A stretch of 64,000 nt of DNA, taken from contig CAIIXF020000012.1 in the NCBI GenBank assembly GCA_903813345.2, forward strand, positions 12,942,932 to 13,006,931, written 5' to 3'. Positions 36,827 to 49,571 of the stretch are shown here, piece by piece. The number at the start of each line of letters is the position of its first letter. The stretch's first letter is position 1. The notes under the pieces are model-generated. The model did not search any database. It had not been told where the DNA came from and saw only the letters and a list, made by a program, of their open reading frames with translations. The DNA comes from Owenia fusiformis. Taxonomy: Eukaryota; Annelida; Polychaeta; Sabellida; Oweniidae. The position numbers were made by a program, and so were the translations under genes.

Positions 36827-39800
36827 TTTTTTTATAAAATCAAACTTTATTAATAAACATATTTTACATTACATGCATACAATAAGATAAAATACAATTA
36901 TAGAAATTTCAAGTTACATTACATCTTTCTGATCATTATTTCATTATCAAAATTAGCTTTTACATTACTAGCTGTATTGACCCTTTTTTTAAATCATGTA
37001 TAGCTTTTTTAATTACCAATGTTTTAAGTAAATCTTCTTTTTTAACAATTGCATTTCCAATTCTTTGATCATTTGTAACATTTACATCATCCCAAATTGG
37101 TTTAATACAGTCACAATTGATAAAGAAGTGGTCAATGTCATCTTTTACATGTGCGATACAAAAATTACAGATGTCAGAGTTTTCAATGTTACATTTCTTC
37201 AAATAAATATTTTGAGGGTAAATACCATGTAAAATTTTCCATTGAATTACCAAAAGGGTAGTATCGGTTGTACATTCAAAAAATTGAGACCAGACTTTAT
37301 TGTTTAGAATCTCACCATTAAATTTTATGTCACATTTTCTCTCTAAAACAACTTTTGTTCTCACAATTCTTGTGTTTAAAAGATGGCTCTCAATGCCTTT
37401 AAAAAATAATTTTGTACAAGGTGTTTCCATTTCATATTTGATAAGGAGATCTTGTGTTAAACATGCTTTAAGTGCATTATATTGAAGAATTGTTTGGCCA
37501 TTTCTCCCTATTTTCTGGACAATGTTATCATATGCTAACATCTCCCTATCCTGGACAACATCTGAAATATATGTAATGCCCTTTTCAATCCAGTTGTCAA
37601 AAAATAATGGAGAATTATCGAGAGTTACACTTTCATTGTTCCAAATAATGCTCTCATTTTTAAAATCATTGTGTTTTAACCATACATGTAATACATTTTT
37701 ATAAAAATTACTCAAGTTATGCAAACCTTTAATTCTATCAAAATCTATGTTTGAGTTAAAAATACTGAGTTCATTACCCATTTTTCCATACATGTACATG
37801 GGTAAGCCTCTCCAGTGACCATTGCCTCTTTCTTGCAACTTTTTAACCCATTGTGTTGTATAAGCTATTTGTAAATATTTAGCATTAATCATTTTTAACC
37901 CTCCATATTTATATTCTTGTACCATTGCATCCCTTTTCACTTTGTCAGGAATCTTTTTCAATTCATCCTCTTTAAATCTGCCTTTTGCCCAAATAAATTT
38001 AAACATCATTGTATTAATTCTATTCAAAAGTTTGTCAGGTAGAATGAAGGCTTGCATGAGATAGGAGAATTGTGATAAAAGTAAAGATTTCACTATAACA
38101 ACCTTTCCCATAATTGTTAAGTACCTTCCAGACCACGATTTCATAATGTTTTCACATTTTACAAATTTTGACTCAAAATTCAAGTCATTATCAATAACAT
38201 GAGTTGAGGTACTAAACGTTACACCTAACAGCTTTATACAGTTATGAGGCATTATTTTCCATTGCACATCTCCATGTTTTTCTCTCCTATTTTTCCATTT
38301 TCCTAACCACATTGCCTCTGTTTTCTTTGTGTTGATTTTAAGGCTTGATAAACCATAAAATGTGTTAAAAATTTCAAGTACATTATTAAAATACTTAATG
38401 TCATGCACAAAAACAGTTGTGTCATCTGCATATTGTAAAACTTTGGTTTCATCATGATTTCCAGGGGCTTTGATACCTTTAACCTCACTGGATTGTCTTA
38501 GTTTACAAGATAAAAGCTCACATGCTATTAGGTAAATCATCGGAGATAAGGGGCAGCCCTGCCGAATGCCACGCCCTAATTTGATATCACCTATAAGCCA
38601 GCCATTGTTAAAAATATGATTATGTCCATTTGTATTAATGACCTCAATCCATTTTATAAATTGGGGACCAAATCCAAAATATTCTTAGAGGTTATGTCAC
38701 TATGACGTGAAATATGCCTGAGTTCTCCCAATATAGGCCGACCTTAGGAGGCTCTATATTTGGGCAAGAACGAAGGCATATTTCACGTCATAGTGACATA
38801 ACTGATGTATTACATGCCTTTGTTCCCATGGTTACTTTGTACCAATGACGTGACGTCATGATATTATCATGGTTATTAAAGAAATCTAATATCAAAACGA
38901 GGTAAGCGGGCTATATCGGGGTAATCGGGCAATATCGGTGGATATAGCTCGCTAACTTTCCCATTGACTTCCATACAAATGTTTCGCTAGGTATGTAATA
39001 CTAAAGAGTATAACATGAACTCCTTTGAGATTGAATCAAAACATTTTTCGTAATCAATTGCAAACATAATGCCCTGTAAGTTATTTGAATCTATATATAC
39101 CATTAAATCATCAATACCTCTTAAAATAGTAGCTGCACTACGTTTCTTTATGAATCCTGACTGGTCTTCATGTACTATTTCAGATATGACCAATCTCAAT
39201 CTGTTAGCTAACACTTTGGCCAGTATTTTGTAGTCTACATTTGTTAATGTTAAAGGGCGCCAGTTTTTAAGGTCATCCCTAGGTAAATCTTTTTTTGGAA
39301 TTAAAACCATTAATCCAGTTTTTTGAGAACATGACAATTCACCTTTTAGAAAACCCTCATTCAGTGAATCTACGACTAAATTGCCAATCTTATTAAAAAA
39401 ATACCTTATAGAAAGCAGCTGTAATACCATCCAGTCCAGGGCTGGCTTCATTTTTCATATTTTTCAATGCTGCTGTACATTCCTGGTGTGTTACAAGACC
39501 TTCACAAATTAATCTATTTTCATCATTAAGTTTTGGAATATTTACATCATGTAAAAAATCATCAAGATTTGCTTTCCTAAATACAATTTTCTTTTCATAT
39601 AATGCATTATAAAACCTGTTTATTTCTTCTACAATCCGGTTCTGGTTACTTACATTTTGACCATTAATTTTCAATGAATTTATGTTCTTTTTATTTCCTC
39701 TAGCTTTCTCTAATTGCAAGAAGTATTTGGTACTTTTTTCTCCTTGTTCATACCACTGTACCTTGGACCTTATCTGAGCCCCTTTAGCTTCAACTGTTGA

Positions 39801-41236
39801 CAAAATTTCAAATAACAATTTGCATTCATTAACTCTCTGATTTAAAATATTATCATTAGGATTTTTACTTAAATCCTTACATGCTTGATCTAACTTCTGT
39901 TTTACAGTTGTGATTTTACACTTATTTACATGGGCTAGATGTTTACTATAACCAATAGAGAAATCTTTAATCTGTGTTTTACAATAATCCCAGAGTATTT
40001 GTTTATCTAGATTGTTAACATTAATTAATACCCTGTCAACAATTTGGTTTATTTCATTTACATAAGTTTGGTCAGTGAGTAAAGCTATTGTTTAACTTCC
40101 AGTAGGAAGGACCCTTCTTATTTTCATCCCATGTTACAGTAGTAGTAACACCTCTATGGTCAGATGTGGGCATATCTGTAATATTGGAGCACATAATTTT
40201 ATCAAATACACAATCATTAGAAAAAATATAATCAATACGCCTCATAATGCTTTTACTTTTATGCTTCCAAGTGTAGCTTTTTTCATTAATGTTATACAAT
40301 CGCCATACATCATTCAAATCATTATTCTCAACAAATTGTTTAAAAGCGTAAATATCATTTTTGTTGTGACTTTCTCCAGCTAAGTTATCATTTTTCTCAT
40401 TCAACACACAGTTAAAATCGCCACAAATTATTAAATTCATATCATCTTTATTAACATTTTTAACGACATTCTGAAGTTCTTGATAGAATATAACCTTATC
40501 CTTCGATTTGTTCGGTGCATAAATGCAACCAACCACGAACACTTCATTCTCATACGTGAATTCCACAAATAAAAGTCTGTCTTGTTTTACAATAACCTGT
40601 ATATCTTCAATTCCACAATGTTTAACTATTAATATTATTTCTCCCTTACTGTGCTTGGTTCCGGGGTTTGCAAATATTTTTTTAAGATATCTAAAAAATG
40701 CATGTCGCGTCATCCTATTCCGAAGTCCTTGTACATTTCCTTGGTATATGTTAAGCATAGAGTGTTTATATTATCTATTGGTATATCATGCTTAGTCCTT
40801 GTCATCTGGCGCTGCATTTATGATATCACTCTGTATAATTGCTGAGTTGTTCACTGGTGAAATATAACCTAGTTTGTGTTTCTTATCTTCATTTGGGTCA
40901 ATAGGGGGGCTTGCTGCTGACCTCTTCAGGTTAAAGTTAGGCAGAGAACCTGACTTCTTAAGAGGATTCATAACTTGTCTTTTTCTTGCTTTTACTCCAG
41001 CGGTACCTGGTTTTGTGAATTGTGGTTTCACGTTGTAAGGTGCTGCTGCTGATACTGCCTGAGTCCCGGATGTAGAGGGTTCTGGTTTACTCTTACTATT
41101 AGCTGCATCCTTTGGGGCTGGATCAGTGGGTTGTTGTGGGCCTAACTCAGTCGTAACCTGTGCAGATTCAGGGCAGTCACTTTGGCGATGCCCTACGATG
41201 CCACATTTCCAACAGGTGGTGTCGCGCTTTTTACTT
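36827..41236 (-). mobile_element. Tx1-like LINE, 5'-truncated and decayed
   Basis: Minus strand, 5' to 3': end of ORF1 (to 40792) with the zinc knuckle CWKCGIVGHRQSDCP; ORF2 from about 40758 with endonuclease pieces (IICGDFNCVLN, RIDYIFSN, TSDHRGV); then the RT in broken segments 39393-39818, 38987-39451 and 36960-38540, with LIPKKDLPRDDLKNWRPLTL, DQSGFIKKR, GRGIRQGCPLSP, the catalytic YADDTTVF and a finger CNFCIAHVKDDIDHFFINC. The endonuclease has lost the segment with the catalytic Glu. Frameshifts fall near 40072 and 39400, and hairpin elements interrupt the RT at 38691-38990. The 3' end is A-rich. AAGGAAGACTT at 36816-36826 and 41237-41247 is a probable 11-bp target duplication. Not mobile. 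Confidence 0.85.
38691..38990. mobile_element. Two small hairpin elements inside the LINE RT
   Basis: At 38692-38802, GGTTATGTCACTATGACGTG is mirrored by the stretch ending CATAGTGACATAAC, a near-perfect hairpin. The adjacent 38808-38990 has short inverted ends (TGTATTACATGCC and GGTATGTAATAC). Together they interrupt the RT frame between EFMLYSL and EYFGFGP. Confidence 0.65.
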
Positions 41237-41247
41237 AAGGAAGACTT

Positions 41248-41660
41248 ATTCAACCTGAAGTAAGTCACAATTTCACCATGACGAAAATGGAAGATGACCT
41301 TGATCGTTGTCGTTAAACATTGATGCAAGTTACACTTGGCGTGTAAATGACTTAATTATGATTGCAACCATGTAGATACACTTATTTAATAGTTTTATTC
41401 CTTTAAAGGGACCATAAACTATGTCATTGAAAAAAAGAAATAAAATATGCTTACCCCAAGTTTAACCGACCTTTCTTCTCAAATAGTAAAAGACATGCAA
41501 TAGTTTATGCTATACGTTAGTTTATATTTATTTTAAAAGTCTTATAATCTAAACATATATAATTTGCAATTTGTTATTTTGATCCATCGGGGAGGTTAAC
41601 TTCCGTGGTTACTGTCGCTGCAGTCGTCGTTGTCTTTGCCATCGTCTTCGTCTTCGTCGT
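41248..41660. other. Spacer between LINE and CAP gene
   Basis: No exon or repeat identified. A GTC/GAC trinucleotide-rich segment begins near 41607. Confidence 0.35.
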
Positions 41661-42217
41661 TGTAAACATTCAGGCCTGTTCAAACTGTCAGGGGCTGGAC
41701 CGATTTCATTCGCAAACTCTCCAATGTAGTTGTTATAAAATTGATAATTGTGTGCAGGAAATTTCCTGTTTTTCCCACAGGAGGGACATAATGATCAATA
41801 GACCGAATTGTCGGAAAATTCAGTCTATTGGATATAGACTAGCCTGACATGGCATTGAGACAGTTTAGTTATGCTACTTCTTCACAGTATCAAGGAGTAA
41901 CAAATAGAAAGATCCTAAATCTTAGAATACCTTATTCAATTGTTGTACCCATGGATTTTATTACTTCATAGTAAGATAAAATCGTGACCATTGATCACTG
42001 TTCGACAATGTCGTTACTTCAACTTCAAACTTTAATTCATGAAAGTTAATAGGTCAGCCCGGTAGCTGGCAGTCGGTAGTTACATTTGTGATCGAATACA
42101 AGCTCATTAATAATGCATTTGATAATATTTGATTGAAAAGAAAGGGTACTTATGTTATTACTATCGAAAGATCAGATTATACTCAGTGGAATCACTATTG
42201 TCTCGATAATTACTCAC

Positions 42218-43862
42218 TCCGTTTTGACTGTTACTTGCAAGTCCAATTCCAATGTTTGTAGTTGCACGCCAAACAACCTGAGTAAAATGTCCAGTGTTCT
42301 GAAATCAATAATATCTCTAAAAGACTTATGGCTACCCACCTGAATATATTGTTGACTTTGAATATCAATACGGATGAACCTAAAGATATTTGAATACAAT
42401 TAGCCACATCCAAATCGACAATCGTTAATTCTTTCAGCCTCGGCTAGACTCTATTCATAGTGGTCAGTCCGTACATAAAATTGTTTTAAAATGGGAGCAA
42501 AGATTCATTCGACAGCTGCGAATACAACTTTCGGCTATCGGCTACCGGATTAACATATTATTTTATGAGCAACTTATTTAAATATGAATAGTACCTACCA
42601 CTATTCTATCGGTTGGTTAAATATTAGGTTAATACGGTAGCCGACAGTCGAAAGTTGTATTCGCAGCTGTCGAATGAATCTTTGCTCCCATTTTAAAACA
42701 ATTTTATGTACGGACTGACCACTATGAATAGAGTCTAGCCGAGGCTGAAAGAATTAACGATTGTATGGGTGCGTATTAGGGAAAAAATTGAGTAATTCTT
42801 TCATGTTTTAATGTGAATCAAATAAGCCTCAATATTTTTTTGAATTTAGAAGACTTTTTTTCTCAATGGATCAGTAAAGCATTTTTTTATTAAATAAAAG
42901 AAGTGCTTGAAGCGCTTGTTCTCAACATTATTTTGTCAAGCATATATATAAATAAATATAATTACAACATTAGATCTGACACTTGTTCCAAACACTCATA
43001 AACATACATTATTTTGAAAAATGATACTATAAATATATGGAATAAACATATAAATTGACACTCAGCTCAAAATGTCACAAAATTAAATCAATTTCTTCCG
43101 AAAATTCTTCTTCAAACTTTAAACTATTCTGAACAGTATGTTTCAATTATAATATGTATATCTATTCAAATTCCCAGTCCAACGCTTGATTCAAAACAAA
43201 ATATACACTTGGGTACGAGTTGTCTTGGGTACCAGTTGTCTTGGGTACGACTTGTCTTGGGTACGAGTTGACCAGTTACCTTTCAAATTACTGGTCGTGT
43301 GGCGAAATTAGGTTGACTGCTGTAACATTAAGTAAATTAGGATACTCACATAACCAAACCCATGGTTGCAAAAGTCATAATCTTTCACCTCATTGTACCA
43401 AGCATCATAGCTATCAGTTTGGGCTAAAACGGAAATGGAAAGAAACTTCACGGTCAATATATTTGTACGGGACAGCATCTTTTCCATTCAATCGAGGTTG
43501 ATATTTGTACAATGGTATCATCGTAGGGCATTGTTCTTGGCATATTTGATGATGTGAGATTGATGATATTATATTCAAACATTGACTGATGTATTAATTT
43601 TTCTGAAACAAATATCCATGCTAAGGAAGGCTAGGTGCCAAAGCCATATCTACTGTATTTTCACACTAGGTGTGTGGAAATTACTATACAGTACAATACA
43701 ATACCAGAAGTCCAGGCTAGGTTTTCTCCGGCCGGAGTAGTTGAAGAATCGCATCCAATTCCAGGTATATTTTGATTCCTTCTGGTAGGGGTACAATGTG
43801 CCATAAACCCTTTATTGAGTAAATACTCTGCATATGATTGGGCTTCCTCATTAAGGACAGCG
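42218..43862 (-). CDS. CAP/SCP-domain protein, three internal exons
   Basis: Three minus-strand exons join in phase. 43705-43862 encodes LNEEAQSYAEYLLNKGF...AGENLAWTS, 43350-43423 encodes DSYDAWYNEVKDYDF...GFGY, and 42218-42298 encodes NTGHFTQVVWRATTNIGIGL. These are CAP motifs in canonical order, including GENLAW, W-Y-NE and the GHFTQVVW signature with its active-site His. Donors are GTATTG, GTGAGT and GTGAGT; acceptors end TTTTTAG, CGTTTTAG and ATTTCAG; phases are 2 in, then 1, then 0. The N-terminal exon with the signal peptide and first His was not found upstream. A likely last exon lies near 41670-41800 (frame with YNNYIGEFANEIG, preceded in another frame by YVPPVGKTGNF), so a frameshift or extra splice is needed there. 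CAP proteins are usually secreted, with sterol-binding or defence roles; the specific role is unknown. Confidence 0.75.
42419..42763. mobile_element. Hairpin MITE, about 145-bp arms, in CAP intron
   Basis: CAATCGTTAATTCTTTCAGC at 42419 is mirrored at 42744-42763, and the arms match almost without error to about 42565 and 42615. The centre carries GCTATCGGCTACCGGATTAAC, tying it to the MITE at 20080-20262. The near-identical arms suggest a young insertion. Confidence 0.8.
43208..43271. repeat. 16-bp tandem repeat x4
   Basis: Four units of CTTGGGTACGAGTTGT with single substitutions. Confidence 0.85.
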
Positions 43863-46128
43863 CTAAAAATGTATTTGTCTTAACTATAATCCTCTTAATG
43901 TTGCCCTTTAAGGCATCGAGATGATATTCGTAAAGATGAAGGCAACATGCTGAATAGATATTATGAGGTAACTTAACTAGAAATCAATTATAATGTATAT
44001 GGCCGTTTTTGCTATTTTGTGTAACGGCAGTGCCCTTAAATATTGAAAATAATTTCAACTTAAATATCTTAATTTTAGTGACATAATGAAAAAAAACTGT
44101 CGTGCATAACCCAGCACTATACAACGAATTACTGTAACTTTGAAAGTTATTCCAAAAACACAAAGATCAAAGTTTAGGCGGATGTACGTCGTATAGCTTT
44201 ATATTTCTACGACCAATTGTAATCCGACGGCCGCTGTAGACTATACAAGGTCACATATTATAGCATTACTCAAATATACTGCGGTAGCCGTGGGCCTACG
44301 CATATGTTGCCGTACGAAGCATTTTGAATTTGTAGCGACAGAAAATAACGACCACTAAAAACTGGAATACGTCGTACGGCAACCTTGAGGCGACTGTAAA
44401 TTTTGTACCACCGCCGTGTCTATTTTTCGATGTACAGCCATTCCAGATAGTAATGCCCCAATCGGTTTTCAGAAAATGATAAAAATAGAGTTTCTCTGTT
44501 TCACGTCATACCTTGTTATTTTATGACGTTATATGTCGACAGCATAATACTAAAAAATTGGCTTTTAGACTCTTTTGGTTTCGTAGTAATTTTGATTTGA
44601 AATATATGGTCCAAATCTTAAGTTTTTGTGCCATTTTAAATTACGTTATAGGTACCATCTTAATTGATTTGAATACTTCTTAATTTATGACAGTGCTACC
44701 AAATAAAATGTTTTTCTACCTTAAAGTACAGACATTATGGCACTGATACTTATCAGGAGGATTAATGATTGTTGGATTTTGAACGTTTTTTGCTCAATTA
44801 CAAATATTTTATATGTTTGTCCTTAAAATTGTAATTTCCATAATGTTTGTCAGTCATTCAATCATTAAGTGTAAATCTTCTGTGACCATTGCCTCGGTTT
44901 AATACTTTTTAGCAGAGCAAAGGAGTATATCTCTGCATTGTTAAACATCAATATTGGATACTGTCATGGTTATCTATTTGTAAAAAAAACCCAAGCATTG
45001 AACATGCCTATATTGTAACGTAGATTAATTGCTGGGAACTGACATTTTCAATTCAATCAGTTACACAATATAGTGATTTCCAAAGAATTAGCTTGATCCG
45101 TTTTAAATATAAGAGAAACGCATTTTATGAAAACACACTATGTTCATGTAAAACATAGCATTTGCGTACTATATTTAAACGAATGGTAACGTAGACTAAC
45201 ATCTTAGAACATCAGCTCCATGTGTCATTAAATCTGATCAAGAAGACATTTCAATGAAAAAAACAAACCAATCATTACATATTGTGAATAACAATGGTGC
45301 TAAATGTACTTGGTATATAGACCCCTCATCCTAGTACTGAATCAGCAAATGTTGGTAACGCTTGTTAAGAAACGGTATAGTCGTCATTAGATAACGAGAG
45401 CAAATATATTGTTCAAAGTCTATGCAAAATGTAAACTTCTTATAACAACTTTATCGCTCACTTCAACATCTCTAGAAACGTCGCTAAAACAGTACTGTCA
45501 ACGTGAACTAGTAAATGTTTACAATAAAACATATTTTCAAATCATATCTGTCCAAAATCACACATCAGACGTCATTGTCTCTTGATTCAATTTTTGGAGG
45601 CAAATAGTTCATCATCGATCAGTTCAGGTAATCTTTCAGGTAACTTTAACTTTAGCATTCTCCCACTTGGAAATCAAAGCCACTATTTGGCAAAGAACGT
45701 TTGCATGTTCTACCCAGAGTACATGTTCTGGCTACCCAGAGTACATCTGGTGAAGGCCACTAAAAATACTCCCGTCTGTTAATCATAAATGATGTTTTGT
45801 AGCACGCCATCCACATTAACTACTTTTCCAATGTACCAAGCACCATCATAGACTGAAGCAGTATAAATTTCAATCATGTACATAACAGCTGCTTCATTAT
45901 CATAAGGTTCGTCTGCGTCACTGCGCCAGGGGTTCATTTTTGCACTTCATGAGGCAAAGCAAGAAACAAACGTTTTTAAGGGGCGGGGTGTGGTATACCC
46001 TGGGTATGCGGTACCGCTTAATGTAATGGTGTAACGAAAACATTTCTGAAAAAATTTATAATCCTGCACATGTTATTTTCTGTTGAAAATAAAGTATGAT
46101 GGCATTTGTGCATTTCCTTGTTTTTCAG
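43863..46128. other. Stretch without recognised gene
   Basis: The 5' exons of the CAP gene should lie on the minus strand here but I could not identify them. A 52-codon minus-strand frame starts at an ATG near 45939 (MNPWRSDADEPYDNEAA) and includes DGAWYIGKVVNVDGVL; it has no partner exon and could be transposon-derived. 44140-44450 is rich in CG-containing motifs similar in style to MITE sequence. Confidence 0.35.
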
Positions 46129-46335
46129 GAAAAAATTATCATATTATCTTCTTTTGATAAACTTTGTAAAAGGTCCATGGTAACTCAAGTTACTACAGAA
46201 ACTTTGAGAAAACATTGGAAAATTGAAAAGACGTCCATTTTGAATGTTTTTCATGAAATTTCAGCATTCCCTGGAATTAAGATTTACCTCTTACCCGACT
46301 CAATAAAAGAAGACACTGTGACGATACTTTCCTGA
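46129..46335 (+). CDS. Putative 3' terminal exon of an unknown gene
   Basis: A strong acceptor (CCTTGTTTTTCAG) at 46115-46128 precedes an open frame of 68 codons (starting EKIIILSSFDKLCKRS and ending KEDTVTILS) to a TGA at 46333-46335, and an AATAAA follows 38 bases later. The composition is protein-like, with balanced charged and hydrophobic residues. I do not recognise the family, and no upstream partner exon was found. It could be part of a gene beginning left of the CAP exons, or a retroposed fragment. Confidence 0.35.
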   Translation, partial: EKIIILSSFDKLCKRSMVTQVTTETLRKHWKIEKTSILNVFHEISAFPGIKIYLLPDSIKEDTVTILS

Positions 46336-46373
46336 AATGTTTACATGCCTTCATACTTTATATTGTACAAGAA

Positions 46374-46379
46374 AATAAA
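46374..46379 (+). terminator. Poly(A) signal of the putative terminal exon
   Basis: AATAAA, 38 bases beyond the TGA stop at 46335. Confidence 0.4.
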
Positions 46380-47217
46380 ATGAGCAGGTATTGCAATTTT
46401 TTCAAAAATGTTTCTGTTCCACCATTTCCTTAACACGCGCCCTTTCTTTCTGTACTTTTCCCCATCTTTTCTCCTTTCCATTCAATATAGGCTTTTTGAA
46501 TCACTGCTTTTGATTTACCCATTTTCTGAAAGAATGTTCCCCTATTTGAAACTCTAAATCAAGTCAGAAAAGGATTGACAATCGTTTTAAGTAACGTTAC
46601 CGAACATAAGGTAATTTATCCAACATTTAATATCGAATTTCACCAAATATATTTCAAATTGAAAATTTTGTTCTTGCACAACAGATACCATGCTTCTAAA
46701 GAATGATGTGCTTCAAAATTGTTATCCAAAAATCATTTATGTTCTTTACTGAGATTGTAAATGGAGTTGGGCATTTACTTACATATTTTCAACTATTTTG
46801 ATGCACTTTAGTCGATTGTCAGAGATAATACACAGCTTTGAGTCAACATGGCGTCATAGTGCACCAAAACTAACCATGTGACCCATTGTCATTGTGCTTG
46901 TAGTTATATAACAAGTCAAATAGGGTTGTTTCGTAAAAAAAAGACTCACGTAGTTTAAGGTAACGTTATTTAATATTTGTGACATTTTAATTCGAATCAA
47001 TTATTAATTCACTACTAACTGACACAATAGGGTCTCATATCAAGTCATCCAAGGCTGTAGTACAATATATGTGGAAAACGGTGCCTTCATTCCTTGATTA
47101 TGTTGGAGATCTGGTAACGTAGTTTAAAGTCCTTATCCATACGTTTCAAAAAATATTTTTTGACAAGTCACAAATGAAATATCTTGGTCAATACATTGAA
47201 ATTCTGTATATTTAATG
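46380..47217. other. Gene-free AT-rich stretch
   Basis: No coding frame or repeat with clear ends between the putative terminal exon and the large inverted-repeat element. Confidence 0.4.
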
Positions 47218-48218
47218 AAAACAGGATCTTAAGAGGTTCTGGACAAATCATTTGATTCTGGACTTGTCATATTTTTTTTTCAACGAAATCACATCCAAGG
47301 GTTGAATTTTTATTAGCTATTTAGAGAGTGAGTCCTGCCTAGTATTAATTTCAATAAAAAAGTTAAAATAGAACCCTATTTGAGAGTCAATCTAATACTT
47401 ACATTACATTGATAAATTAAGGCAAATCCTGAAATATTTTTAAAGTGCGTTTTTTAATGAAATATTATCCAGCAAGTATTTAAATGAAACGGTCTTATTT
47501 AAATACAAATCATAACATGATATTTTTCATGAAACATTTTTCAATGAAATTCAATTGAAGGGTCAAGATAAAACGAGCTAATTTAGGTGAAAACCCTTAC
47601 ATGATGATGTGTTTTCATAACTTCTTTCATAAAATTCCATCAAGGGGTGAAGATAAAATGATCTAATTTTAGTGATTTAAGGATCACGAGAATATGTTTT
47701 CTTTGATATTTTCTATGAAATCCCATCCAATGGTCAAGGTAAAATTTTGATTTTGATTTTGATTTGGTCACGTGTTCGAAAGATCCATATAAGGCCCATA
47801 GAACCATATAGGAACGTCATTTTGAATGTCACGTGATAGATCCATATAAGGCTTTTAGAACCATTTATGGAAAGATGAGGGAAGCCCCTGACACCTGTTT
47901 CACGATTTTTATGCACTTCATTATTGTACCGAAGTTTGCCGATTCGATTCGTCGTATTTCGGAATCCTGGTGACAATTTTATACTCCATTGGAGTATTTT
48001 TGACCTACTTCTTATGACGGAAATTCCCGAACCTTGTTCGGATTCATCCGGATTTTCTGACCTACTTTGTCTACCGAGATTTCACGAGTTAACATTCGTC
48101 TCATTCCGGAATCCTGGTGACAATTTTATACTCCATTGGAGTATTTTTGATCTACTTTTTCTCGATTTTGCCCTACTTATTATATATTGACAACAAGCAA
48201 ATCAAAAAGTTCGACATG

Positions 48219-48291
48219 AACGGGTCTCGATCAACTAACCTAGACTATGGAAGCCAGGTACGCTAACCATTAGGCCAACGAGCTACCGATA
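48219..48291 (-). other. tRNA-like sequence in left arm
   Basis: Read on the minus strand, TAGCTCGTTGGCCTAATGG resembles a Pol III A box and GATCGAGACCC a weak B box, about 35 bases apart. The stems do not pair well enough for a functional tRNA. A second B-box-like GGTTCGTATCCC lies at about 48449 on the plus strand. The mirror copy is in the right arm. Confidence 0.4.
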
Positions 48292-49370
48292 TGAAAGAAC
48301 AAAAGTATTATATATTTATACCGAGCGTCAATTCAAAATGATCCTCACTTTTGTCTCCACTTAAATACGACTCGTCAGTTGTATCCAGAATAGTAGAACG
48401 CCTATGGCGCTAGTGAATAACCAAGTCCCGGGTGAGTGGTTCGTATCCCTCTGTGATATACTATTTTTGTTTTATTAAATACGACAGAAAGGAGCAAGGT
48501 GTAGGTTGAAAACAAGACGTTAGTTTGTTTCAAAACAGTTTGGAAACATTAATCTCTGATAATTTAAGGTTTTCCACTCCTGAAGGGCCTCTAGATCTAT
48601 GAAATTCAATAATCCACTCAGTAAAAATACGATTTCTCTGCAACCTGATGTCCAATCAAGATCATTCAAATATATATATGTTCCTGACACGTTTGGGCGT
48701 CCGGGAATAAAATTGCTTGTGAAAACTATTTACAAAAGTGTTCCAGAGACCCTTATCTACTTGGCTAAGGTTTTATTTGAAGATACATTGCCTTATTAGC
48801 AGGTAGAGGGGCATACAGAACACAGAAGCAAATGCTATGTTGAAAATTTTCTATATTTCAATTTGAACCTGTGTTTACATGTCACGTAGGCCAGTGTTTT
48901 ATATGGGGATTATATGTACTTTCCTTGTTTACATGAACGTAAATCATTACATGAAATCTGCATTCTTCTGGGTTTAATCTGGGTTTGTATTGTCTTATTG
49001 GGGCTTTTCGACTTTAATGTTTTTAATTATATGGTTGTGCTTTGATTTTACGCTGAAAACATTTATAACTACGTCAACTTTATATTAAAACATTTATTAT
49101 CTTTTCAGTTGTATTAAAATGTAAAATATGATATATGTCAGCTTATTGCTTTCTGGAGAACAGTCAAGGTTTAATTTTGGTACAATGAATCGGACACTCA
49201 TGTAAATCGACATGGTTATAACATTGAACTCAATGCAGTAAATTAGTTATTTCTATGAATCACAGCGGGATTGGTTTCATTTTATATGATTGCCAACTCT
49301 GGCGGTTTTTTTTGTAAATGCTTTTGACCGCTGTAAATGTGAAACTGATACAGTATTATTCAATTGTTTT

Positions 49371-49485
49371 ATGTCTTGGTCACATTTGCTCCGATTTTCA
49401 CTACGGCGCCCGGCCGATTGAGTATTGTGTTCAGAAATGTATTCAATTTTGAACAAAATACTCGCAGCAAATGTGATCCAGGCAT
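49371..49485. mobile_element. Small MITE, GGTCACATTTGC termini
   Basis: ATGTCTTGGTCACATTTGCT at the left and GCAAATGTGATCCAGGCAT at the right form imperfect inverted ends around an ATTCAATTTTGAACAAAATA core. A sister copy lies 86 bases to the right. Confidence 0.7.
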
Positions 49486-49571
49486 TACACAGCGGTATTT
49501 CGAACATACTATTGTTGCTTAACCACGACCTAGCCAATTTTAAAATCATACTCCTTATTTAAATCCAAGTA

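Larger units (their letters stand above)
33922..37065. repeat. Tandem duplication, period 1,573 bp
   Basis: 33922-35492 and 35495-37065 are nearly identical; I saw only a few single-base differences (for example within 34048/35621, 34093/35666 and 35378/36951). Each unit carries 5' flank of linker copy 2, one GTTC/ACGT-rich element, intergenic DNA and the 3' end of the LINE. The left unit stops inside LINE coding sequence, so the duplication happened after the LINE inserted. Confidence 0.9.

Noticed and set aside
41605-41847. Plus-strand frame with a hydrophobic Val-rich start resembling a signal peptide
   Set aside because: The hydrophobic run is the complement of a GAC/GAA trinucleotide-rich segment, it lacks an ATG, and the minus strand fits a CAP-gene end better.
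43208-43271. Short tandem array as a CRISPR
   Set aside because: Units are contiguous 16-mers without spacers, in an animal-type genome.
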